This document shows, in pieces, positions 1-9,072 of a stretch of DNA of 42,338 bases. Location of the stretch: positions 1-42,338 of the forward strand of contig JBKHDD010000025.1 of NCBI GenBank assembly GCA_046541515.1, in the 5' to 3' direction. The position numbers were made by a program, and so were the translations under genes. The notes beneath the pieces were generated by a model. The model worked only from the letters and a program-made list of their open reading frames with translations. It did not search any database and had not been told where the DNA came from. Origin of the DNA: CAYFVR01 sp046541515. GTDB lineage: Bacteria > Desulfobacterota > Desulfobacteria > Desulfobacterales > Desulfococcaceae. Numbering within the stretch: the stretch's first letter is position 1; the number at the start of each line of letters is the position of its first letter.

Positions 1-2
1 AG

Positions 3-224
3 ATGAACAACCCGCCCGAAAACATCGTCTTTTTGAAGGCGTACCGGAACGCGGCAGACATCTGCGACGCGCTGGAGGAAAACGGGCTGGTGGAAAACAG
101 CGTGGGCATCAGCCGGTGCGGTCTTCCCGAGGAGGAAATCATTCGCGACGTTTGCGATTTCCGAAAGCGCCCGCCCGGCTACTGGACCATCATCCTGGCC
201 AAGCGCAACCGTTCCGCCACCTGA
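3..224 (+). CDS. cbiL: Cobalt-precorrin-2 C20-methyltransferase, C-terminal fragment
   Basis: Only the last 73 or so residues lie in the window; the frame is open to the left edge, so the ATG at position 3 is probably internal. The visible part matches the C-terminal half of the SAM-dependent tetrapyrrole methylase that methylates C20 of (cobalt-)precorrin-2. The segment NIVFLKAYRN followed by SRCGLPEEEIIRDV is typical of the CbiL/CobI family. It ends 14 bases before cbiD, so it belongs to the same cobalamin operon. CbiL rather than aerobic CobI is preferred because the neighbour is CbiD, a marker of the anaerobic early-cobalt-insertion route. The assignment rests on a short fragment. Confidence 0.7.
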   Translation: MNNPPENIVFLKAYRNAADICDALEENGLVENSVGISRCGLPEEEIIRDVCDFRKRPPGYWTIILAKRNRSAT

Positions 225-238
225 GCCGGACTCCACCC

Positions 239-1344
<1,106 letters not shown>

Positions 1345-1348
<4 letters not shown>

Positions 1349-2631
1349 ATCCCGTCTGGGTGATCGGCATGGGGATGTCGCCCCGGGATCTCACGCGCTC
1401 CGCGCTGGAGCGCATCGAATTGGCGGAAATTCTCGTGGGCGGACGCCGCCATCTTGCGGCCGTCCCCGGTCATCCCGCAAAGAAACGAGTCATCGACCGG
1501 AATCTGCGGGAAACCATTTCATGGATCGGCGAACGGATGGCCGACCATCGGGTGGTGGTGCTGGCCTCGGGCGATCCGCTGTTTTACGGAATCGGTCCGC
1601 TGATCCGACGCCGGCTGGGACCGGAAAACGTCCGCTTCCTGCCCAACGTCACCGCCGTGGGCGCGGCCTTCTCCCGCATCGGCGAGCCTTGGCAAGACGC
1701 CGAAGTGGTCAGCCTTCACGGGAGAGACGGAGAATCGTCGCTGATCGCGGCCCTTTCCCGAAACGGCAAAATCGCGGTGTTCACCGATCCGGAACGCCAT
1801 CCGGGTTGGATCGCCAAATTTCTGAGCGAACGGAACGAAGCCGGGATTCGGATGTGCGTCCTGGAAAACCTCGGCGATCCCGCGGAGCGGGTCCGCTGGT
1901 TCGCACCGGCCCAGGCCGTCGGAGAACGTTTTGCCGATCCAAACCTGGTGGTTTTGCGTCGGGAGGACGCCGTTCCGCCCTCGCCCGGCCCGCCCCCGTC
2001 CGTACCGATGATCGGCCTTCCGGAATCGGATTTTGCCCACGAGGAAGGCTTGATCACCAAGGCGGAAGTGCGGGCGATCTCCCTGTCCAAGCTGCGGCTC
2101 CACGCCCCGGATTTGACGGTCTGGGACCTGGGCGCCGGGGCCGGTTCCGTGGGCGTCGAGGCGGCCACGTTCCTGCCCGCCGGGCGGGTCTTCGCGGTGG
2201 AAAAAAAACCGGACCGAATCGCCCACGTCCGGGAAAACCGGGACCGGTTCGGTCTCCGCAACCTGGAAACGGTCCTGGCCGACCTGCCGGCGGGCCTGGA
2301 TCAACTGCCGGACCCGGACCGGATTTTCGCGGGCGGCGGCGGCCGGAATCTCCCCAAAATCCTCCACGCCGCCGGAGCGCGGCTGCGATCCGGCGGGATC
2401 ATGGTGGTGAACACCGTGCTGCTCCCCAATCTCGCCGCCGCCGAGGAAACCCTCCGGGAACTCGGAATGGAAACCGAGGTGATCCAGGTTCAGGTGAGCC
2501 GGGGCCGCGCCATGCCCTGGGGCCAACGGCTGGAGGCGTTGAATCCGGTTTGGGTTATCTCTGGAATTCCCAAGGAATCGCCAGAACTCCAAAGGCTGAA
2601 GCCGCCGGCGCAATCCGGGGAAGCCCGCTGA
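1345..2631 (+). CDS. cbiET: Bifunctional cobalt-precorrin-7 C5-methyltransferase / precorrin-6B C15-methyltransferase (decarboxylating)
   Basis: A 428-residue fusion of CbiE and CbiT (the CobL arrangement). It methylates C5 and C15 and decarboxylates the C12 acetate side chain. The N-terminal tetrapyrrole-methylase half shows VWVIGMGMSPRDLT, ILVGGRRHL and VVLASGDPLFYGIG. The C-terminal class I SAM methyltransferase half begins near residue 225 with GLITKAEVRAISLSKL and has the SAM loop WDLGAGAGSVGVE. The start overlaps the cbiD stop by four bases. No cobalamin gene follows, so this appears to end the operon. Confidence 0.93.
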
Positions 2632-2828
2632 AGCGGACTGGTCGGCCTTTTTTCCCGTTTCGGAAACCCCCGGCAAACCATGGCCCGGTTCGATTTCCAA
2701 TCAAACAGATCATGTCGGTCGGGTTGGCGAAGCGTAACCCGAAATGGCGTTGGAATCTTTACGCCAAAAACACCATTCCCCGACCCAAATCCAAGAAAAC
2801 CGCAAACCTTCTCGACTCATCGCAACCC

Positions 2829-4100
2829 ATGACCCCTCCATCCCAAAAACACCCCAACCTGGAACTTCTCGCCCCCGCCGGCAACCCGGAAAAGCTTGAA
2901 ATCGCCATCCACTACGGCGCCGACGCGGTGTATCTGGGCGGCAAGGGATTCAGCCTTCGCCACAACGCCGGGAATTTTTCGCCGGAGGAAATGGAAGGAG
3001 CCGTCGCCTTCGCGCGGGAACGGGGCGTCCGGGCGTACGTGGCCTGCAACGTCTTCCCCCGAACGGAGGAACTGGAAAGGTTGCGGGACTATCTGGAGCA
3101 GTTGGGAACCATCGGACCGGACGGGCTCATCGTGGCCGATCCCGGCGTGTTCGCGTTGGCCAGAAAAATCGTCCCGGGCATCCCCATCCACGTCAGCACC
3201 CAGGCCAACGTCACCCATCTGGGCGCGGCGCGTTTTTGGCGGGAGATGGGAGCGCGGCGGGTCAACGTGGCGCGGGAACTGTCCCTGACGGAAATCCGGG
3301 AAATCGCGGAGGGCTCCGACGTGGAGGTCGAAGCCTTCGTCCACGGCGCGATGTGCATGGCCTACTCCGGCCGCTGTCTCTTGAGCGGCGCCATGGCGGG
3401 CCGGGACGGCAACCGGGGCGACTGCTGCCAGCCCTGCCGCTCCCGCTACGCCATCGTGGACGAACGGCGGCCCGGCCATTATTTCCCCATCCGCGAGGAC
3501 GACCGGGGCGGCTACATTCTCAGCTCCCGGGACCTGTGCATGATCGACCACATTCCGGAAATGGCCGCCGCCGGGATCCGCGCCTTCAAAATCGAGGGCC
3601 GCGCCAAAAGCATCCACTATCTGGCGACGGTGGTGAACGTCTATCGTCAGGCGCTGGACGCCTTTCGGACCGATCCGGAATCCTATTCGGCGTTGCCGGA
3701 ATGGCGGTCGGAACTGGAACGGGTGGGCCGACGCGGATACACCGCGGGTTTTTATCTTGGCGATTCCAACGCCCTGGGACCGCAGGATTATCCGCCGGAA
3801 CCGTGCATGGAGGAACGCGTTCTCCGATTCGCGGGAAAAGTGCTGGGGATGACCGAAGACGGCTGGGTGCGGGTGCAGGTGCGGAACCAAATCCGCACGG
3901 GGAACCAAATTCAGGTGATCCGGGCCGGTAAATTACCTCGGGGGACTCGGATCGAAGGAATCCGGGATTCCAAGGGATTGGAGCGGATGGTGGGACGGCC
4001 GGGAGAGGCGTTGGCGATTCGAATCTCCTGGACGGCGGAAGAAAACGATTTGATCCGTGTGGAAGGGTCCAACGAACGCGGCAAATTGGCGTCCTCCTGA
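2829..4100 (+). CDS. U32-family protein (peptidase U32 / tRNA hydroxylation type)
   Basis: About 423 residues. The U32 signature is complete: EAFVHGAMCMAYSGRCLLS near residues 170-190, followed by the cysteines of GDCCQPCR. The N-terminal ELLAPAGNPEKLEIAIHYGADAVYLG is the canonical opening of the family. Members were first described as collagenase-like peptidases; E. coli relatives (TrhP, RlhA) act in hydroxylation of tRNA or rRNA, so an RNA-modification role is more likely than secreted proteolysis. There is no signal peptide. The ATG at 2829 fits the family N-terminus but has no clear Shine-Dalgarno; the frame is open upstream. The gene converges with the LprI-like gene, leaving only ten bases between the stops. 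Confidence 0.85.
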   Translation: MTPPSQKHPNLELLAPAGNPEKLEIAIHYGADAVYLGGKGFSLRHNAGNFSPEEMEGAVAFARERGVRAYVACNVFPRTEELERLRDYLEQLGTIGPDGLIVADPGVFALARKIVPGIPIHVSTQANVTHLGAARFWREMGARRVNVARELSLTEIREIAEGSDVEVEAFVHGAMCMAYSGRCLLSGAMAGRDGNRGDCCQPCRSRYAIVDERRPGHYFPIREDDRGGYILSSRDLCMIDHIPEMAAAGIRAFKIEGRAKSIHYLATVVNVYRQALDAFRTDPESYSALPEWRSELERVGRRGYTAGFYLGDSNALGPQDYPPEPCMEERVLRFAGKVLGMTEDGWVRVQVRNQIRTGNQIQVIRAGKLPRGTRIEGIRDSKGLERMVGRPGEALAIRISWTAEENDLIRVEGSNERGKLASS

Positions 4101-4110
4101 TGGCCCGTCC

Positions 4111-4824
4111 TTACGGCTCGGTCGCTCCTTCCACCACCGCCAACCCCGGCCGCTTCCGAACGTAGGTTCCCGCAACGTCTTCCCAATCCTCCGAAAGCCC
4201 GCAGTCCCCCTTCTCGTCGTCCCGGACGATGTGCAGCCTGCCTTCGTCCACGGTGAAAACCAGTTTGCAATCCCGAGAGCGAAAGACGCCGGACGCCGAT
4301 GCCAGATCCACCTTCCCCGTAAGCGCATTCTCATTTGCGGGGAAACCGAAAACGCCCGGATCGTCGGGCGAATCCAAAAATCGGAACCGAATGGTCTCGT
4401 CGGGAAAGTGGAGGACCCGGACAAACCGTAGACCGTCCGTCCGGAAATAGACTCCGGTCAGGCTTTGGCCCCAGCCGTCTTTCAGCGACGCGACGCGCGC
4501 TTCAAATTCCCGAATGCGATCCCGGTAGGCGTCCACCAGACAGGCCACCGCCTCGCAACGATCCCGCAATTTCAGCCACTCCAGTTGTCCGGTTTTCAGC
4601 GCCCCCTGCTCCACCGAATCCGCGTGGCGCAACACCCGGTAGAGCGCGTTCAACGCCTCGTCCATGGCGGAAAGGCGCTCGTCGCCACAGACGATTTTTT
4701 CGGTCACCGTTCGAATCTGGCCGCAATCAAACCCGGCGGCGTTGATCCAGCCCGGAACCAGCAGGACAGCCACGGTCGCGCCGACCATCCAAATGCCGGA
4801 AAAGAGACCCATTTTTACCCTCAT
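4111..4824 (-). CDS. Secreted LprI-like (DUF1311) protein
   Basis: About 237 residues. An N-terminal hydrophobic segment ending near GWINAAG looks like a Sec signal peptide. After it comes an LprI N-terminal/DUF1311 domain: FDCGQIRTVTEKIVCGDERL, then EWLKLRDRC and CLVDAYRDRIREFE, with the paired cysteines typical of the family. Family members are periplasmic or surface proteins, some related to lysozyme inhibitors. The C-terminal half (Leu/Gly/Asp-rich, with Cys pairs) is not recognised. Two starts are possible: ATG at 4824, with AAGGA a little far upstream, or ATG at 4812 with a closer GAGG. It stands alone between U32 and Rnf operon 1. The specific function is unknown. Confidence 0.72.
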   Translation of the reverse strand: MRVKMGLFSGIWMVGATVAVLLVPGWINAAGFDCGQIRTVTEKIVCGDERLSAMDEALNALYRVLRHADSVEQGALKTGQLEWLKLRDRCEAVACLVDAYRDRIREFEARVASLKDGWGQSLTGVYFRTDGLRFVRVLHFPDETIRFRFLDSPDDPGVFGFPANENALTGKVDLASASGVFRSRDCKLVFTVDEGRLHIVRDDEKGDCGLSEDWEDVAGTYVRKRPGLAVVEGATEP

Positions 4825-4963
4825 TTGGGAAAATTCCTTGCATGGCCCTGGAAGATTCGATGAAATCCCCTGCCGGGCCCTTTTAAGACCGACAAGAGGA
4901 ACCCGTATAATCGGAGCCCGACGAGGATCGATGCGGCGGCCAACAACGCTCCGCGTCAACAAC

Positions 4964-5003
4964 GAGAAAACCCCGCGAGGCCAGGAAAGGCGCCTGCGCG
5001 GGG
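4964..5003 (-). terminator. Rho-independent terminator of Rnf operon 1
   Basis: Arms at 4971-4981 and 4992-5003 pair over 11 bp with one bulged base (CCCCGCG core). Read on the minus strand, the stem is followed by TTTTCTC. It lies about 30 bases past the rnfB stop. Confidence 0.65.
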
Positions 5004-5035
5004 CTCGGAATCCATATTTGCGCGGCGGGAGAAAG

Positions 5036-5947
5036 CTACCCCCACCACTCCTGATCGTCCACGGTGGTCCGAAAATCCGGAGCGACCACTTCGGGAAGCT
5101 CCTTGTCGGACACGGCGGCCCGCTCCTCCTCGGTGGGCTCGCCCACGAAAACCAGCCGGTTCCGGGGACATTTTTCGCAGGCTTCCATGACGTCCAGGGT
5201 GCATTCCGCGTCCCAGGACTCGTAATTGATGTGCGGAAGATTTTCGTGGATGTGAAACAGCTCGGATTTTCGGGCGCACGCCTTGCAGCCGATGCAGCCG
5301 ACCTCGCAAACCGCCATCACGTCCTTGCCGCTATCTTTGTTGGAACAGGCCACCGCCAGAACACGGGATTTCTTGAAGGGCGTGATGGTGATGATGTTGC
5401 GCGGGCATACGTTGCCGCAGGCGCCGCAGCCGATGCACTTGTCGTAATCCACCGTGGCCAGACCGTTGATCACGTGGATCGCGTCGTATTTGCAGGCCCG
5501 CTCGCAGTCGCCAAAGCCCAGGCAGCCGTAGGTGCAACCCTGGACGCCGGCCACCAGGTTGGCGGCCCGGCAGGTCATTTCGCCCTTGTAGGGGCTCAGT
5601 CCCTTGCGCTCGTGAAAATGGGCGCCGCAGTGGACGATGGGCCGCTGGGGATAGCTCTCCCCCACCTCCACGCCCATGATGGAGGCCACCGCCGCGGCGC
5701 AGCTTTCGCCGCCCACGGGGCATTTGTCCACCGCCTCGCCGTTCACGACCACCGCCTCGGCGTAGTCGCCGCAGCCCACGTAGCCGCAACCGCCGCAGTT
5801 GGCGCCCGGCAAGGCTTCCAGCACCGCCTCCTGCCGCGGGTCCACCTCCACGTGGAAGGCCTTGTTGGCCCATCCAAGAATATAGGTAATGACCACCGCC
5901 ATGCCGAACAGGGTGGTGGCCGAAAGACCGATGGTTACCAGATTCAT
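5036..5947 (-). CDS. rnfB: Rnf complex subunit B (operon 1), ferredoxin-type electron input
   Basis: A 303-residue iron-sulfur protein, last gene of the first rnf operon. RnfB accepts electrons from reduced ferredoxin and is anchored by one N-terminal helix (LFGMAVVITYILGW). Next comes the four-Cys domain GANCGGCGYVGCGDYAEAV...CPVGG. Two [4Fe-4S] ferredoxin motifs follow: CLGFGDCERACKYDAIHV and CIGCGACGNVCPRN. A further Cys-rich segment, GCIGCKACARK, ends with CEKCPRN. It has no flavoprotein domain, unlike the RnfB of operon 2. The start is set by GAGG placed six bases before the ATG. Rnf couples ferredoxin oxidation to H+ or Na+ export. Confidence 0.95.
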   Translation of the reverse strand: MNLVTIGLSATTLFGMAVVITYILGWANKAFHVEVDPRQEAVLEALPGANCGGCGYVGCGDYAEAVVVNGEAVDKCPVGGESCAAAVASIMGVEVGESYPQRPIVHCGAHFHERKGLSPYKGEMTCRAANLVAGVQGCTYGCLGFGDCERACKYDAIHVINGLATVDYDKCIGCGACGNVCPRNIITITPFKKSRVLAVACSNKDSGKDVMAVCEVGCIGCKACARKSELFHIHENLPHINYESWDAECTLDVMEACEKCPRNRLVFVGEPTEEERAAVSDKELPEVVAPDFRTTVDDQEWWG

Positions 5948-5981
5948 ACCCGACCTCTTTGGCTTTCGGTTGAAAACGGAA

Positions 5982-6710
5982 TTACTGTTGCGCCACCTGC
6001 CGCTGGCCCTCGGGCGGAATCAGGGCGTTGCGCAGACCGGTGTCCACGCCGGTGAAGCCCATGAAGCCCAGCGCCAAAATGCCGGCCACGATCAGCGTGA
6101 TGGCCGCGCCCCGGAACGGCTTGGGCACGTCGCACAGGTCCAGCTCCTCGCGGATTCCGGCCATGATGACGATGGCCAGGGTGAAGCCGATGCCGCCGCC
6201 GATGCCCAGGGTCAGGGCTCGGCCCAGGTCCCAGGCGTCCGCCGGATTGTCCACGCCCACCAGCTTGCTCATGATCACCAGGCAGGCGAACAGAATCGCG
6301 CAGTTGGTGGTGATCAGCGGCAGGTAAACCCCCAGCGCCTTGTACAGCGGGGGAAAGAATTTGCGAACGTACATCTCCACGAATTGCACCGAGGAGGAGA
6401 TGGCGAAGATGTAAATAATGTAGCTCATCACCGTCAGATCGACGGCGGCCGCCTGTTCCGCCGGCATGAACATCCCGGCCACCCAAACCGAAAGCGGCGC
6501 GCCGGGCATCAGGATGAACCGGGTGATGGTCCAGGAGATCAGAGAGGCGATGGAGATGACGAAGATCACCGCGCAGCCCATGCCGAAGGCGGTGCTGATT
6601 CGCCGGGAAACGCCCACGAAGGGGCAGATGCCGACGAAGTAGTAGAGCACGAAGTTGTTGATCAGCGCCGCCGTGATCCCGATGAGAACAATGTCGATTA
6701 GATAGGTCAT
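5982..6710 (-). CDS. rnfA: Rnf complex subunit A (operon 1), NqrE-like extended form
   Basis: A 242-residue integral membrane protein, clearly longer than the 191-residue RnfA of operon 2. RnfA pairs with RnfE to form the antiparallel half-channel subunits that hold an intramembrane [2Fe-2S] cluster. The two expected ligand cysteines are present in VGICPFVGVS and TTNCAILFA. Between helices 2 and 3 there is an insertion of about 20 residues (PGAPLSVWVAGMFMPAEQ). The following VDLTVMSYIIYIF and the C-terminal DVPKPFRGAAITLIVAGI resemble Na+-NQR subunit NqrE more than standard RnfA. The C-terminus has an extra polar tail. It starts seven bases after rnfE. Confidence 0.93.
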   Translation of the reverse strand: MTYLIDIVLIGITAALINNFVLYYFVGICPFVGVSRRISTAFGMGCAVIFVISIASLISWTITRFILMPGAPLSVWVAGMFMPAEQAAAVDLTVMSYIIYIFAISSSVQFVEMYVRKFFPPLYKALGVYLPLITTNCAILFACLVIMSKLVGVDNPADAWDLGRALTLGIGGGIGFTLAIVIMAGIREELDLCDVPKPFRGAAITLIVAGILALGFMGFTGVDTGLRNALIPPEGQRQVAQQ

Positions 6711-6716
6711 CGGTGG

Positions 6717-7331
6717 TTACCCCCTGTTTTCCTTGCGATCGCTGTACCAGTTCACGGCGCCCAGCAGCAGGCCGAACGACAGAAACGCCCCCGGCGGGAG
6801 CACCATCACCACCCAGTCGGGCCAGTTTGCGGGCAAAAGCTGAAGGCCGAACAGGCCGCCGGTGCCCAGCAATTCCCGCACCGCCGCGATGCTGACCAAT
6901 GCGAGGCCAAAGCCCAGAGACTGGCCGATGGCGTCGGAAGCGGCGGTGAACACGCCCTGCTTGGAGGCGCAAACCTCGCAACGGCAGATGATGAGGCAGT
7001 TGACGATGATCAGGGGGATGTAGGGCCCCAGCGTCTTGCTCATCTGGTAGACGTAGGCCGCCAAAAAGCGGTCCGCGATGGTCACGAAGGTGGCGATGGT
7101 CAGGGTGAAGATGACGATCCGCAGATGGGGCTTGAGCAGATTTCGAATGAGACTTGTGATGACGTTGGCGCAGAACAGCACGAACAGCACCGCCCCGGAC
7201 ATGGTCAGGGCCGCGTTGAGGCCGTTGGTCACCGCCAGCGTCGGGCAGAGGCCGAGGAGCTGGCGATAGACCGGGTTCTCGGGGAGAATGCCCTGGACGA
7301 ACCGCTCCGCGGCTGTGGGTTGGTTGGCCAT
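6717..7331 (-). CDS. rnfE: Rnf complex subunit E (operon 1), with extra cysteines
   Basis: A 204-residue polytopic membrane protein, partner of RnfA. The expected cluster ligands appear in LGLCPTLAVTN and IVNCLI. Directly after the second ligand the sequence reads NCLIICRCEVCASKQ, where the family normally has NC..(G)R(S/A)EAFASK, so three additional cysteines sit at the membrane edge. The operon 2 RnfE has the normal form. The C-terminal VVMVLPPGAFLSFGLLLG is typical. The start lies 17 bases after the rnfG stop. Confidence 0.95.
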   Translation of the reverse strand: MANQPTAAERFVQGILPENPVYRQLLGLCPTLAVTNGLNAALTMSGAVLFVLFCANVITSLIRNLLKPHLRIVIFTLTIATFVTIADRFLAAYVYQMSKTLGPYIPLIIVNCLIICRCEVCASKQGVFTAASDAIGQSLGFGLALVSIAAVRELLGTGGLFGLQLLPANWPDWVVMVLPPGAFLSFGLLLGAVNWYSDRKENRG

Positions 7332-7348
7332 TTTCCAATCCGATCCGC

Positions 7349-8017
7349 TTATTTGGACGACAGCGGGCCCTTGAGGTCCGCGATCGCCGTGTTGACGATG
7401 GTGGCGACGGCGCGCGAGGAGATGGTCGCGCCGGTGATGGCGTCGATCTGGGCCGGTCCGGCCCCGCCGCCCTTGACCACGGTCAGGAAGTCCGAAGTGG
7501 ATTTCCCCTCGAACTGGCCCCGCCACTCCGGGAAGGTGATCTTGTTGCCCAGCCCCGGGGTCTCCTTCTGGTCCAGCACGAAGACGCCTCGAATCTGCCG
7601 AACGTCCGGGCCGAGGCCCAACAGTAGCTCGATCTTGTCGGCGTAGCCTTGGCCCTTGGCCTTGACCACCCATCCGGCCCGCTCGCCGTCCGGAAAGACC
7701 GCCTCGAACACGCCGTATCCGACCTGACGTCCGTTTTTTTCCACCAGAATCGTCTGGGGATTCACTTCCAGGGCTTTCCCTTCGGCCGCCATTTCTTCCG
7801 CCTCGGCCTCGCCCAGCACCAGGGCGGGCACCTGCTGGCGGGTTTCGTTGATTTTGTTTTCCTCGATCTTGGGACCGAGGGTGATTTGAACGCCGGCCAG
7901 GGAAGAGCCGAAAAAGAGGGCCAGCAGCAGCACCAGCCAGGCCTGCACGATATTGTTGTTCCGCAACCGCTCCGCGGTTCCGGAAGGCAATGGCTCCAGT
8001 TGTTCGATCGGTTTCAT
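7349..8017 (-). CDS. rnfG: Rnf complex subunit G (operon 1), covalent FMN protein
   Basis: About 222 residues. One N-terminal membrane helix (AWLVLLLALFFGSSLAGV) anchors an extracytoplasmic FMN-binding domain. The flavin attachment motif is ITGATISSRAV near the C-terminus; in the family the threonine of (S/T)GAT carries FMN by a phosphoester bond. KETPGLGNKI is the other conserved block. A GTG directly abutting the rnfD stop could start the protein three codons earlier, but the ATG at 8017 has AGGTG at good spacing and is preferred. Confidence 0.93.
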   Translation of the reverse strand: MKPIEQLEPLPSGTAERLRNNNIVQAWLVLLLALFFGSSLAGVQITLGPKIEENKINETRQQVPALVLGEAEAEEMAAEGKALEVNPQTILVEKNGRQVGYGVFEAVFPDGERAGWVVKAKGQGYADKIELLLGLGPDVRQIRGVFVLDQKETPGLGNKITFPEWRGQFEGKSTSDFLTVVKGGGAGPAQIDAITGATISSRAVATIVNTAIADLKGPLSSK

Positions 8018-8026
8018 ATCTCGCAC

Positions 8027-9022
8027 CTACTTTGCGCCAAGGGGATCGGGAATGGTCCAACGGTTGATCAGGGGCGTCACCGAGTTCATCAGCAGAACCG
8101 CGAACATCACGCCTTCGGGATAGCCGCTGAAAACCCGCAGCAACATGATGATGGCCCCGACGCCGATGCCGAAAATCCATTTGCCTTTGGGCGTCAGCGG
8201 GCTGGAGACGGGATCGGTGGCGATGAAAAACGCGCCGAAGAGCAGGGAGCCGCCAAGCAGGTGATGCAGCACCGTCCACTGGCTTTCCGGGTTCAGCAGA
8301 TTGGCGACGCCGCCCAGCACCACCACCGCGCCGACCACGCCGGCGGGAATTTCCCAGGACGCGGTCCGCCGAATGCACAGATACAGCCCGCCGATGAGGC
8401 AGGCCAGGGCGCTGGTTTCGCCCAGGGAACCGTTGGTCAGGCCGAAAAAGAGGGCGGAAAGGCTCGTGGACTGACCGCTCTGTTTAAAGGTGTCCAGCGG
8501 CGTCGCCTGGCTGATCATGTCCACGCCGGCCTCGGGGTCCACGTAGGCCGCGGCGCCCAGGGCGCTGGCGAAGGCGATCATGACGAAGGCCCGGCCCACC
8601 ATGGCCGGGTTGAACAGGTTCATGCCCAGACCGCCGAAAATCGCCTTGCCCAGGCCGATGGCCGTGACCGAGGCGATGAAGCCCACGTACCAGGGCGCGG
8701 TGCCGGGGATGGAAAGGGCCAGAATGACGCCGGTGACGGCCGCCGAATAATCCCAAAGGGTTTCTCGCCGTCCCCGCATCCGCGTGAACAGGGTTTCGGC
8801 CGCCAGACAGCTTGCCACGCAGATGGCGAGCTGCTTTACGGCATACATTTGAAAAACGTAAATGGCCATGGCCACCACCGGCGCCAAGCCGATCAAAACG
8901 TCGCGCATCATCCCCCGGGTCGTCATGGACGTGTCGGACAGATGGGGGGAGGAGGCGACGTGAAGAACCGGGGCGGGCGCCTCGGGGGTGGTCGCTGCTG
9001 TCGCTTGTGAATTTTCCGCCAT
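8027..9022 (-). CDS. rnfD: Rnf complex subunit D (operon 1), membrane FMN protein
   Basis: A 331-residue membrane protein with about nine to ten hydrophobic segments. RnfD/NqrB proteins bind FMN covalently through a threonine; here the motif is ISQATPLDTFK, so the threonine is retained. Other conserved blocks are GGLGMNLFNPAMVGRAF, GGLYLCIRRTASWEIP, FFIATDPVSSPLTPKG and the C-terminal GVMFAVLLMNSVTPLI. A hydrophilic Ala/Pro-rich N-terminal stretch of about 35 residues precedes the first helix. It lies between rnfC and rnfG. Confidence 0.95.
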   Translation of the reverse strand: MAENSQATAATTPEAPAPVLHVASSPHLSDTSMTTRGMMRDVLIGLAPVVAMAIYVFQMYAVKQLAICVASCLAAETLFTRMRGRRETLWDYSAAVTGVILALSIPGTAPWYVGFIASVTAIGLGKAIFGGLGMNLFNPAMVGRAFVMIAFASALGAAAYVDPEAGVDMISQATPLDTFKQSGQSTSLSALFFGLTNGSLGETSALACLIGGLYLCIRRTASWEIPAGVVGAVVVLGGVANLLNPESQWTVLHHLLGGSLLFGAFFIATDPVSSPLTPKGKWIFGIGVGAIIMLLRVFSGYPEGVMFAVLLMNSVTPLINRWTIPDPLGAK

Positions 9023-9072
9023 TGTGCTTCCTAAACCGAGGTCGCCTCGCGCGCCTCCGGGTGGGGTTGAAG

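Noticed and set aside
2632..2828. Terminator after cbiET at the T-run near 2650
   Set aside because: The TTTTTT is preceded only by a short CCGCT/AGCGG stem that lies too far upstream to be convincing.
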